Below are positions 1-9,299 of a stretch of 36,698 nucleotides of DNA, in pieces. Position numbers and translations under genes: made by a program. The notes under the pieces are model-generated. The model saw only the letters and a list, made by a program, of their open reading frames with translations, did not search any database and had not been told where the DNA came from. Every line of letters starts with the position of its first letter. The stretch's first letter is position 1. This stretch comes from Gnetum montanum (Eukaryota > Streptophyta > Gnetopsida > Gnetales > Gnetaceae), in contig MNCI01007715.1 of NCBI GenBank assembly GCA_015680685.1, forward strand, positions 59,226 through 95,923, given 5' to 3'.

Positions 1-890
1 GGGGTGAGCATAGTCAAGGTTTTTAGTGCAAAACAAGGATGCAAATGTGCAAATAAGTGTAGAAAATAGCAAAAAATGTGAGTAAGTGCTAGAATGCAAA
101 AGGAAATGCTAAAATTGTGTAGGTTGTGAGCAAGAGAAAGAGGCACCACCCTAAACGAGGGGAGCATAGTTAACTACAATGAAAAGGTGTGGAGGCATGT
201 GGTGTATAGACAAGCATAGTAGGCAATATATTCATAGTCTTAGGGTGTCTAGGCTATGAAAATTTATGTCCACCATGAAGTCTAAGCCTACCAGGTTGGA
301 TGCTATGGTGTCTTGTGAGTTGCAATGCTCAGCAGTGTGCTAGGTGGTATGCAACGATGTTGTTGTAGTGTGCAACAATATCCACCCAAAAATGCCATGT
401 GCACTCTGAGTTTTCCAATTGCTAAAATGCTATTCAAGTGCTTCAAATATCAACCTTGCTTTTGGTTTTCCAAACCCTAAAATGTAAGGTGCTAGGATAT
501 TTATAGGGCTAGGGTTAGAATGACTTGCAAATTAGGTGCCATGTGGCATAGGGGTAGTTGGGACTATAGTAGTCCCAACTACACTCCCACTAAAACAAAT
601 GGTGTTCTAGTGGTATGTTCTAATAGACCCTATGAGACTGCCAAACTATGACTATGCTACGAAGATCACATGTGCAAGTGCCAAATAGACCATAATGTAC
701 CTAGAAACAATGCAAAATAGTGCAATTTTGGAGACTACACTATCCACTTTCTTGAGTGGTGTTGAGCATAGGTACATCTTAGGGGCAAATGGGGGGTGAA
801 AAGGAAATGCAAATTGCTAATATTTCTTGCTGAAGGAATGTTGGAGCTAAGATGAAGGTTGGTGTTGAGTTCTAGAGGCTCCTAGAGGTA
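1..890. other. Non-coding AT-rich stretch, no gene seen
   Basis: No reading frame or domain that I recognise. The word GAGCATAGT and close variants recur (for example near 6 and 163), linking this stretch to the denser repeat that follows. A short inverted motif around 560-580 pairs ACTATAGTAGTCCC with nearby complementary bases. It may be part of a decayed element, but no LTR ends or coding remnants are visible. Confidence 0.5.
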
Positions 891-1450
891 GTTCTACATA
901 ACTACACTGACTATGCTCTAAAGCTTAGTCTAAAATTTAGACAAATTTTTCCCAAAAAATGTGTTTCAATGTAGACTACACAAACTATGCTCTAGAGCAT
1001 AGTCCTAGAGGTGAGAGTGTAGCCTTGACACTTAGGAAAATTTGACAAAAATTGATGTCCTCATCTAGACTATGCTGACTATGCTCTAGAGCATAGTAGG
1101 GAGCATAGCTTTAGAAGTTAGAAAATCTAATGAACTATTTTTTCCATCCCAAGCCAACATGATAGCCTCTAGCTTAATACTTAGGAAAATTTGCAAAATT
1201 GGCCATTGGTGTAATGACTACGCTAACTATGCTTTGGAGTGTAGTTCGAGTAGGAGGGAGTGTAGTCAAGACACTTAGAAAATTTTGTAGCTATTGTCGA
1301 CACTTAGAAAAATCTTGCAAATCTGGGCTATCTATGTCAACTATGCTAAATATGCTCTTGAGCATAGTCCTAGTAGTGGGGAGCATAGTCTCAACACTTA
1401 NTCAACACTTAGAAAATTTTTTTCAAATTTTGACACTTAGATAAATTTTG
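890..1450. repeat. Degenerate tandem-like repeat with 20-bp perfect palindromes
   Basis: Four to five irregular units of roughly 100-140 bases share the order: GACTA-type start, a palindromic ACTATGCTCTAGAGCATAGT core, a GGAGNGTAGTC-type segment, then GACACTTAGAAAATTTTG. The core is a perfect 20-bp palindrome at 984-1003 and again at 1078-1097, with decayed versions near 912, 1228 and 1342. The region contains the N at 1401. What the repeat belongs to is unknown. The short open frame at 1199-1444 lies wholly within it and crosses the N, so I do not take it as a gene. Confidence 0.6.
1401..1401. other. Assembly join (single N) with duplicated flank
   Basis: The ten bases TCAACACTTA stand immediately on both sides of the N. 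This is the pattern expected when two contig ends that overlap were joined without being merged, although a true tandem repeat unit is also possible here. Confidence 0.6.
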
Positions 1451-1619
1451 AGTTGAGACCTTGAAGCCCAAATTTGGTGGTGTTTCACCAAGGATTTGTT
1501 AAGCCATCACTTGATCCCTATTATTCTCCTTCTATATGATGTAGAACTATGTGGCTAATAGTTTTAGTGTTGCCCCTCCATCACAACATATAATGTCGAA
1601 CTGATGATGCTTTATTTGA
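1450..1619 (+). other. Flank just upstream of the 26S pseudogene, possible ITS2 remnant
   Basis: This stretch sits directly before the recognisable 26S start. If the insertion is a DNA copy of the rDNA unit, it should hold decayed ITS2. I could not align it convincingly to 5.8S or ITS2; the best hint is a TTGAA-containing stretch near 1460 that weakly resembles the 5.8S 3' end. Confidence 0.25.
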
Positions 1620-3399
1620 GTGATACCAATTCAAGCAAGGCTACCTATTGAGTTTAAGCATAACTAAGTGGAGATAGAGAAACATAGGAGGATTCTCCTA
1701 GTAACAATGAGTGAATTAGGAACAACCCAGTGTGAAAATTTAGTGGTAGTGGTTACTCAAATCGTAGGATGTTGAAGCATCCCTTATGATGGACCAAGCC
1801 TAAGTCCCTTAAAATGGGACATTGGAGAGTTAGGTTGTTTAGGAATGAAGCCCTAAGTGAGTGGTAAATTCCATCCAAGGCTAAATATGCATGAGAGGCT
1901 AATAGAAAATATGTACCATGAGGGAAAGATTAAAATAACTTTGAAAAGAGTGCTAAAAAGTATTTGAAATTATTAAAAGGAAAGAAAATGAAGGCTAGTG
2001 TTGCCTCTTGGCTAGATGTGGAATAGAGCATCAACACTTTGGTTTGCTACTCAATCTCAAAGATGAGTCCACATGGATCAATGTCTGACACAAGTGAGCG
2101 TACTTGGCTGTGCATGTGCTACCATGGTGATAGTCAATGGTCCAAGCATGCACCTATTCAAGGGGATGGCTAAATAGTGCTAGCACACTCAAGACATAAA
2201 TTCCATGGTCTTTCCATTTGATTCATCTTGAAACATGGACTAAGAAGTCTAACATGGGTGTAATTTGTTGAGTTCAAAAACCTACACAATGTAAAAAAAC
2301 TAAAAGGTAGGATCCATTTATGGCCACAAAGCATCATCTGGCAACCTTAATCTTCTCAAGAAGGGTTCAAGTAAGAGCATGCCTATTAGAACGCAAAATA
2401 TGGTGAACTATGCCTAAATAGGACAAAGCCAAAGGAAACTCTAGTGAAGGTTTGTCATAATATTAACATGAAAATCGTTCATCTAACTTGGGTATAAGGG
2501 AAAAAGACGAATCAAACCATCTAGTAGTTGGTTCCCTTTAAAGTTTCCATTAGGATAGCTAGAGCTCACGTTCAAATTTTACTAGGTAAAGAAAATGATT
2601 AGAGGCATGGGGAATGTAATGACCTTAACCTATTCTCAAACGTTAAATAGGTAAGATATTGTGATTACTTTAGTTAGCTATGTTACTAAATCAAGAGCTC
2701 AAAGTGTGTCATTTTTGGTAAACAAAACTAGAAATGTCAAATGAATTGAAAACTGAGCTACAATGCCTAATTAAACACTAACCCAAAACCCACAAAGGGT
2801 GTTGGTTGATGAAGATAGTAGGAAGATGATCATGGAAGTCAAAATCTTCTATGGAGTATGTAACAACTCACTTACCAAATCAACTAACCCTAAAAATGGA
2901 TGGCACTTAAGCACACATCCTACACTTAGCCATTGGGGTAATCATTAGGCCTTGTTAAGTAGAATGACATGGGGATCATTGCAAAGCCTAGGGTACTAGC
3001 TTAGGTTGAGTGGCCCTTGGTGTAAATGTAGAACTTTGAAGACTAACATGGAGAAAGGTTCCATGTGAACAACACTTTGTTATGGGTTAGTCAATCCTAA
3101 GAGATGGGGGATCCTCTTCCAATGAGTGCACTCCGCATGAGATCTAGAAAGGGAGTTGGTTTAATATTCTTGAACTAGAACATGGCTATGGATGACAACA
3201 TTAGGATATTTGGAGATGTCAACAAGGGCCTTGGAAAGAGTTATCTTTTCTTTTGCATAGCCTATCCACCTTGAGATCTTCTCAACTCGAGATAGGATCT
3301 AGTGGCATGAAGAGCATCACATGTCCTACAAAATTCAATGTGACCTTAGTGAACCTTGAAAATTTGAAGGACCAAGTATTTTTCATGCTCAATTGTACT
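1620..3399 (+). pseudogene. 26S (large-subunit) rRNA pseudogene, 5' part
   Basis: From base 1620 the sequence follows the plant nuclear 26S rRNA in order and without large gaps. Recognisable marks are the 5' end, the segment TGAGTTTAAGCATA near 1650, the block around 1830-1960 (GGTAAATTCCATCCAAGGCT, GAGGGAAAGAT, AACTTTGAAAAGAG), TGGTGAACTATGCCT near 2400, AACCCACAAAGGGTGTTGGT near 2787 and AAAGGTTCCATGTGAAC near 3055. Most differences from the functional gene are C-to-T or G-to-A, so the CpG-rich rRNA has become AT-rich. That is what long methylation of a silenced copy produces. The part ends at GTACT, where a solo LTR splits the gene. Short open frames here are accidental. The rRNA identity comes from remembered family sequence, not an alignment program. 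Confidence 0.93.
3395..3399. repeat. Target-site duplication GTACT, left copy
   Basis: GTACT stands directly before the TGATGAG end of the solo LTR and again directly after its ACTCATCA end (4342-4346). The functional 26S has a single CGTACTCATAACC-like stretch here, so the duplication arose on insertion. Confidence 0.9.
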
Positions 3400-3426
3400 T
3401 GATGAGATGTGATTCACATAGGCTGC

Positions 3427-3529
3427 GATATTGCATACGAGATATCACGTCTGCCATGATATCGCATCCCCCGTGATATTGCGTACACGATATCGCATCT
3501 TCCCTATGATATTGCGTATGCGATATTGC
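3427..3529 (+). repeat. Array of seven GATATYGC units in the solo LTR U3
   Basis: Copies of the 8-mer GATAT(T/C)(G/A)C start at 3427, 3441, 3458, 3475, 3489, 3508 and 3522. Spacings are 14 to 19 bases, just upstream of the TATA box. GATATC is itself palindromic, so neighbouring units can also pair as inverted repeats. Placement in U3 suggests promoter or enhancer elements, which is inference. Confidence 0.85.
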
Positions 3530-3545
3530 AGTCCACCGCCATATC

Positions 3546-3553
3546 TATAAATA
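3546..3553 (+). promoter_or_regulatory. TATA box of the solo LTR
   Basis: TATAAATA follows the GATATYGC array and a CATATC spacer. The equivalent TATA sits at the same place in the related LTRs (TATTTATA on + at 10975-10982 and 23319-23326, for elements lying on -). Confidence 0.75.
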
Positions 3554-3875
3554 AGACGCAGCTCTCCCTTGTTTGGAATCCCAATTTTAGAGTAGCAAAG
3601 CTCTGTTAGTTTGATCCCTGCAGAGTTAGATTTTTTCCCGTGTCTACCCGCAATGTGGTGAATGTAATTGTACGATGTCTTTATTCGAGTGTGTCGTACT
3701 GGGACACGCACATGATTGGCAATAAAGATCAAGATTACTTCATCATTGCAGCATTCACTTTGTTATTTATTTATTTTTTATTTATTTAATGTTATTTACT
3801 ATTTTCTCTCTCTCACCTTTAAACTCCTAGAACGTGGAACGAGTATGACTTGATTATGAGCATTTAAGTGTGACT

Positions 3876-4004
3876 GCTTGGTAGCCTAGTGGTGTAGCTA
3901 GGATCTACACTTGGTAACCCAGTGGCGTATTTGGGATCTATGCTTGGTAATCCCAGTGGCGTACCTAGGACCTACGCTTGGTAGTCCCAGTGGTAGTCGT
4001 GCAC
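3876..4004 (+). repeat. 33-34-bp tandem repeat, about 3.5 copies, in the solo LTR
   Basis: Units start at 3876, 3909, 3942 and 3976. Each begins (G/A)CTTGGTAR and continues CCCAGTGG-GTA---GGATCTAC. The same CTTGGTAATCCCAGT word survives in the LTRs of the two related elements, so the array is an old part of the family. Confidence 0.85.
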
Positions 4005-4341
4005 GAAGTCCAAGATGTGTACGGTTGATCAAGGAATTGGTTGCTCGTCGCACTTAGGCTAGATTAGATTTTCTTACCCTTTTCCTCCTAGCTTAGCTTA
4101 GTTAAATATTATTTTCCACTGCCTTCAGGAGTAGCATAGATTAGGAACACATCATACACCTCATCTGGACTAAACCATACGTGACAAATATACAATACTA
4201 GTCTAGGTGGGAAGACAACGAACTGCGACCTAAGGATAATTGTCTAGGTGCCACAACTAGTCCATCTACGGAGTTCAACCGGATTGCATGTGTGACGCTT
4301 GTTTCGTATGGTTGAGTGTAGGGGTACCTCGCCACTCATCA

Positions 4342-5912
4342 GTACTCATAACTAGATCAACTCTCCAAGGTGAACAAACTTTGCTTAATAGAATAAGGTA
4401 GATAAGGGAAGTTGACAAAATGGATTTGTAGCTTTAGGAAAAGGATTAGCATTGAGGGTTGTGCCTAGGGGTCTATTCCCTGAACTCATAAGCTATTGAG
4501 GATTTATCTAAGCTACTTCCATGATGATAATGGGTCTTTGCATGTCGATAGGGTAACAAATGCAAAGCATCCTTTTCATTGGAGGAGGACTTTCCCTAGG
4601 CATGAACAACCAACCTAGAGATGGCTTAGACAAAAGTAATTCATGTATTTAATTAAAATATAGCATTGCAATTGTCTTTATAAATGCTGATATAATGTGA
4701 TTTCTTCCTAGTTCTCTAAATGTCAAAGTCAAGAAATTCAACCAAGAAAAAATAAAGGATGAGAGTAACTATGACTTTCTTAAGGTAAGAAAATGCCTCA
4801 TCATCTAATTAGTGATGTAACTGAGTTGGTTAATGAGATTTCCATTGTTCCCACCTACTATCTAATGAAAAAACAACCAAGGAAACAAGCTTGGTAGAAT
4901 CAATAGAAAAAGAAGATTCTATTGAGCTTGACTCTAGTCTAACCTTATGAAAAGACATAAGAGTTGTAGAATACATGGGAGTTTCTTGCAATGCAAGTGA
5001 AATTCCACTAATTTTAAGGTTATTTTGCTTATTCCATTGGTTGGGAATAGGGCTTTCTAACCTAAGACACACCTTAGTGCATTGATCTATGTGGAAGACA
5101 AAGTTACATGTGGAGTTTGGCTAGGGAGATACATCTATTAAAAGGTAACATAGGTATCCTAAGATGAGCTCAATGAGAACAAAAATCTTGTGTGGAATAG
5201 AATGGTAAAAGTTCATTCCATTTTTATTCTTAATACCAATACAAATTATGAAAGTGTGACCTATCAAACCATTAGACCTTAGAAATTTGAAGCTAAAGGG
5301 ATAAAAAAAGTTACCATAGGGATAATTGGCTTATGCTACACAAGCATTCATAGCGACATTGCTTTATGATCCTTCAATGCTAGCTCTTCCTATTATTATG
5401 AAGTAGAATTCACTAAGTGTTAGATTGTTTACCCACTAATAGGGAACATGAGCTAGGTTTGGACTATCATGAGACAAGATATTTTTGCCCTACTGATTAT
5501 GCATGTTGCAATAGTAATTCAACTTAGTATGATAGGAACCAATGATTCACACAATTGGTTAACGTGTTTGGTTGAAAAGTCAATGATGTGAAGCTACTAT
5601 GTGTCAGATTATGACTAAACACCTCAAAGTTAGAATCCATGCTAGAGGTGGCACACTTTTCTTATCGATTACTATGTGACCCATGATAGGAATGGCTTCA
5701 CTGCTCTAGTTGGCATGTTTTGATGAAACCTCCTTGTCTTGCCTACATGATGGGACATTGGAAGCCATGTAGTTCCATTTCTAGTGATTGATGAGAAATA
5801 TCCTTTGAAGACTACTTAAATACATGATGGACTATTATAAGTGGCATAGTGGTAGTGCTAGCCATTATCCACTAAGATTCAACCCTTTATCATTAAGATT
5901 TATGATCACCCC
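4342..5912 (+). pseudogene. 26S (large-subunit) rRNA pseudogene, 3' part
   Basis: The 26S sequence resumes at GTACTCATAAC and runs to its 3' end. Recognisable marks are AAAGGATTAGC near 4440, the stretch around 4655-4800 (AATGTCAAAGTCAAGAAATT, GAGTAACTATGACT, CATCTAATTAGTGA), GAGCTTGACTCTAGTC near 4920 and CCTAAGATGAGCTCAATGAG near 5160. Next come TAGGGATAATTGGCTT near 5315 in the peptidyl-transferase region and the sarcin-ricin loop at 5526-5540. The invariant loop AGTACGAGAGGAACC is here AGTATGATAGGAACC, so this copy could not form a normal factor-binding site. Together the two parts give about 3.35 kb, close to full length. Open frames inside it, such as 4830-5072 and 5824-6048, are accidental. 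Confidence 0.93.
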
Positions 5913-7270
5913 CTCTATTCCCCTCCTCCTCCTCTTTAAGAGTCTTTTTTCATGCATCCCTTTTGCTTCTACCTCTCTAGCACCATGGAATGTGAAGGGG
6001 ATGGCTATCTTGTGCTTCCCCATCTTTAGGCTACATCACATCCACTGATACTAGTGTGCCATGGGGGTTGAAAGATAGGGATCATGTCCTTCATGCCTCT
6101 ACCATTGGTGTTAGGTAAATGTTGTGCCTTGAGGCATGGTTTTAGTACAAATATTTCTCCGATGGTGGTTTTTTGGTGTTCAATTCAATTTCCTTTCATT
6201 TGTTCATGACATTGTTGGGGCCTTACAAAGAGGCTTGTGTATGCGGTGGTCATTGTGTAGGTTTCTAGGATCTCAAAATTTCAACATTATAATTGCAATT
6301 ATGCATACCCTATTGATGGTTTCCATCACTTTTGCATGCATGTTTGAGGGACATTCTAAGGGATGGTAGTGTGAATGTTCCATTTTTCTTGACTATAAAT
6401 GCCTAAAAGCCCCTATGGATTCTTACTTCTAGGTTGGATTGCTTGTTTAATGTAGAGTTTTGGGATTCTTAATGCTAGTCTTCATTCTTTAGGAAAGTTA
6501 CAGCTAAGTTGGGCACTCGTATCTCCTAGTTGGTTTCTATAATCATCTTGTGCATATGGAGCCCTTCCTAATGATGCATCCAATATAAGGTGGGTAGACA
6601 TCCTCTATCTCTAGGATGACTACAAATAGCAAATTTTTTCTTTTGTCCTTTTTTCCATCTTACTCTTTCAAAGCTTCCACTAAAGCACGTTTGATTTTTG
6701 TCTTTGTTCTCTTAAGTTTAGATTCACTTTTTATTTTCCTCCACCTTACCTTCTAGTTCTACTAACTTTAACAAACTCTGTTTATTATCCATTTGGAACT
6801 TCATTAGACTTCTTTTCTTTCTCATTCTCTTCCAAATTCATGAACAAAATAAAGAAATTCTTGGAGGGCAGTTGTAGTTAGCGATTTAGTTTTTGGGGCC
6901 CTATGATGATGACATAATAAAATTTTGAAATTTCATGGGCAAATGACTCAATCTTTTTAGCAACAAACCCTTACTCATAAAATAGTAATGAATCTCACTT
7001 AGCTTTCCTGTATCTGTTGTTCATAGTGGTGTTTTAGATCAAATGGATGTTGAAATTCTCATGATTGAAATCCACAATGCTAAAACCTTCGCTGCCAAAG
7101 CTTTTGCCACCTCATTCATTGCATAATTTTTTTCAAGGGGATGACGACTTGGGGGTGGTAGTACAACCCCTACCCACATAAGAGAGTAGATGTGATCCAC
7201 TAGCGAAAAAGGTCCCACCACAAGACTACTCTATTGCTACCTTTCCCTACACCCTTGGGTGCTTTCATTG
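5913..7270 (+). other. Probable rDNA intergenic spacer remnant
   Basis: The 26S 3' end runs straight into a pyrimidine-rich tract (CCCCTCCTCCTCCTC near 5930), as at the start of plant rDNA intergenic spacers. This argues for a DNA-level copy rather than reverse-transcribed rRNA. Beyond about 6100 nothing can be tied to a known spacer, and no 18S start is seen. The right border near 7270 is a guess. Confidence 0.45.
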
Positions 7271-8127
7271 CATACCACCAAAGGTTTCATCTCATTTCAA
7301 CGTTGAAATCATTGCATAAGTTAAAAGCTATGCATTGGGGATTCACGAATCTCATAAAAGTTTTACAAACAGTGCATTTTCGAAGCAAAAGCAAGAATAG
7401 AAGCAAGTAAGATTCTTTGTGGAAACTTTTAATTTAATCTAAATAAAAAAAATATTTAATAGAAGTAAAATGTGAAAAACATAAAAAATATTTAATTTAA
7501 GTATTTTATTATTTTGTAATTCATGTCACCATCTACAAACCTATCCCTACATATGCTTATGTACCTAGACACAAATTGAATCACAAATCCTCAATTACTC
7601 TTCACAAATCCTCAATTACTTACTTCTAAGAATCAAATTCATATGATTCATTTGATATTTAGGTTAAATGCATATCACAATATCAAGGTTTACCGAATAA
7701 CTCTTGAAAAAAGGTAATAACTCTCATGACACCACGTTGTCCGGAATCAAAGTCTACCAAATCCTTGCTGCTTTCTTTTCTTCACCAACTTTAGCTGACT
7801 ACCAAGTGCGATGTCCGAACAAGAAACCGCGCTTTTACGACCGCTTCTTTCCCTGCAACAGCGGCTGCAGCACTGCATTTTACCAGGTCTCGCTTTACAA
7901 ACACGTTCCCATGCGGTAGAAGGAAATTTTCAAACACCATGAGCAACTTCAGCTTTGATCGTGCCACTATTTTAATCCTAAATTCTAATCAGCAGAGTAA
8001 GAAAGAGCCCATCGAGGTTGAATAACGTAAGTCCAGAGCCATCAACCCCTTCGCTTGACCCACCTAATCGTGATCCTCATCCGGATCGCAATCCTGCAAG
8101 AAGCGCATGGCAAGATCAAATCGCGGC
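7271..8127 (+). other. 5' flank of the germin-like gene
   Basis: AT-rich to about 7690, then richer in CpG from about 7700 up to the gene. No coding feature is supported. The frame at 7704-7919 matches nothing I know and lacks its own promoter signals; it probably reflects the better-preserved base composition of the gene's upstream region. Confidence 0.5.
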
Positions 8128-8134
8128 TATAAAA
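8128..8134 (+). promoter_or_regulatory. TATA box of the germin-like gene
   Basis: TATAAAA lies 99 bases upstream of the ATG, which would give a 5' UTR of roughly 70 bases. It is followed directly by a perfect inverted repeat at 8135-8151, with arms CGGTAC and GTACCG around a 5-base spacer. Confidence 0.75.
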
Positions 8135-8232
8135 CGGTACCATACGTACCGTAACACACCCAAATAGAAAAGCACCCATCCATATACAGAGAAAGCAGAA
8201 GATGCAACGTGTAGACGATTACGAAGAAGAAG

Positions 8233-8898
8233 ATGAGGAGGACGCAGCAGGCATTGTTATTGGTGGCACTGGCAGCTTGGGCGGCCCTCGCAGTTGATGC
8301 AGAGGACGGGGATCCGCTGCAGGATTTCTGCGTGGCAGACAATGCCAACGCAAAGGGCATATTCATAAACGGCGTACCCTGCCTCAACCCAAACGCTGCC
8401 AAGGCCTCCGATTTCAAGACGTCGGCTCTGGCAAAGGTAGCAACGCCGAGCGCCACGTTCGGCAGCGTTGTGACAATCACGAATGCCATGAATTTGCCTG
8501 GTGGCAATACGCAGGGCTTGAGCCTCGCCCGCATTGATTTCGCCGTGGGCGGCGTGGTGGCACCGCATAACCATCCGCGGGCCTCCGAGTTCGTGTTTCT
8601 GATGCACGGCGGGCCTGTTCTTGCGGGATTTGTGGATACCAATAACAAGCTCTTCAAGGAGACGCTTTATGCCGGTGATATATTTGTCTTCCCCCGCGGC
8701 CTCACTCACTTTCTGTTGAACATGGGCAAAACCACGGCGTCTTCCATATCAGGACTGAACTCGGAGAACCCCGGAGCGTCCATCCTGCCCTTGGTGCTCT
8801 TTAATTCCACTCCGCCCATTACTGACCATGTGCTGGAGAAATCGTTCAAGCTTGACTCTCAGGAGATCGCCAACATTCGCAAGCAACTCGCTTGTTGA
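8233..8898 (+). CDS. Germin-like protein (cupin), single exon, intact
   Basis: A 221-residue secreted cupin of the germin family. These are apoplastic, manganese-binding beta-barrel proteins that form oligomers; some members are oxalate oxidases or superoxide dismutases, and which activity applies here cannot be told. Residues 1-23 form a signal peptide (hydrophobic core LLLVALAAWAALA), giving a mature start EDGDPLQDFC. Cys33 and Cys50 are the conserved disulfide pair. Germin box with PHNHPRASE at 111-119 supplies His112, His114 and Glu119; the second box GDIFVFPRGLTHF at 148-160 supplies His159, so all four metal ligands are present. An NST sequon at 191 is followed by Pro. The C-terminus ends in Cys. 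Length matches the family (about 210-230). The ATG follows GAAGAAGAAG and is the only one giving a signal peptide. There is no intron or break, and the CpG-rich coding sequence stands out from its decayed surroundings, so the gene is probably functional. Overlapping opposite-strand frames are shadows. Confidence 0.95.
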   Translation: MRRTQQALLLVALAAWAALAVDAEDGDPLQDFCVADNANAKGIFINGVPCLNPNAAKASDFKTSALAKVATPSATFGSVVTITNAMNLPGGNTQGLSLARIDFAVGGVVAPHNHPRASEFVFLMHGGPVLAGFVDTNNKLFKETLYAGDIFVFPRGLTHFLLNMGKTTASSISGLNSENPGASILPLVLFNSTPPITDHVLEKSFKLDSQEIANIRKQLAC

Positions 8899-9100
8899 TT
8901 TTTATTATTATTATCATTTCATCTCATCAAGTCTGTCGTTGCCATTATCTTAGCAGGATGGAATAAGAATACTATGTTGTATGTACAGTCCTCCATCGTC
9001 TTTTTCTACTCGCTTCGTGGGCCACCCTCCTGTTGTTGTTGTGTTCTGAATGTCTCTGTTATTATTGATTAAATAAAATGGTTCCTCTGTTCGGCGAATG
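8899..9100 (+). other. 3' UTR of the germin-like gene
   Basis: T-rich sequence with GTTGTTGTTGTG-type far-upstream elements near 9030 leads to the candidate poly(A) signal. The end is estimated. Confidence 0.55.
9072..9077 (+). terminator. Candidate poly(A) signal AATAAA
   Basis: AATAAA lies 174 bases after the stop codon, within a T-rich 3' UTR. A weaker GAATAAGAA occurs near 8960. Confidence 0.55.
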
Positions 9101-9299
9101 ACATTTCTCTGGAGATGTTGCAGGATCAGCGATCCTCTAATGGGTGTGTCAAACACAGGCAGGATCCTGACCCGGCCTACCCATAATGTCTTTAGTCTTT
9201 ACGTTTCAGGCTACATCTTCCTTTTTACACCACGATATTACGTGCCGCTCGACTCTTATGCGTCCTATTGCAAAGATACAAATAATACATATAACATTA

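Larger units (their letters stand above)
3400..4341 (+). mobile_element. Solo LTR of an Athila/Tat-like Ty3/gypsy family, inserted in 26S
   Basis: A 942-bp segment begins TGATGAGA, ends ACTCATCA and is flanked by perfect 5-bp duplications (GTACT). No internal retrotransposon sequence remains, so it is a solo LTR left by LTR-LTR recombination. It shares the terminal motif, the 3' stretch TATGGTTGAGTGTAGGGGTAC and CTTGGTAATCCCAGT-type units with the LTRs of the elements at 10195-23424 and 23870-27726, so it belongs to the same family. U3 carries seven GATAT(T/C)(G/A)C units, followed by a TATAAATA box at 3546-3553. About 36 CpGs remain by eye, far more than in the related LTRs, which makes it the youngest copy here. 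The open frame on the opposite strand at 3445-3732 is a shadow of the repeat array. Confidence 0.93.

Noticed and set aside
1199-1444. 81-residue frame on +
   Set aside because: It lies in the degenerate repeat, crosses the N at 1401 and shows only repeat-derived words.
890-1480. Pinaceae-type ITS1 subrepeats and 5.8S upstream of the 26S
   Set aside because: I could not find a 5.8S match, and the known ITS1 core motif is not visible.
4830-6369. Several short frames on both strands
   Set aside because: They fall in the 26S pseudogene and its spacer.
7704-7919. 71-residue frame upstream of the germin-like gene
   Set aside because: No family likeness, no own promoter signal, and it lies in the gene's upstream flank.
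8127-8709. Two long open frames on the minus strand over the germin-like gene
   Set aside because: They are shadows of a GC-rich coding sequence; neither has family features, and the plus-strand protein is unmistakable.
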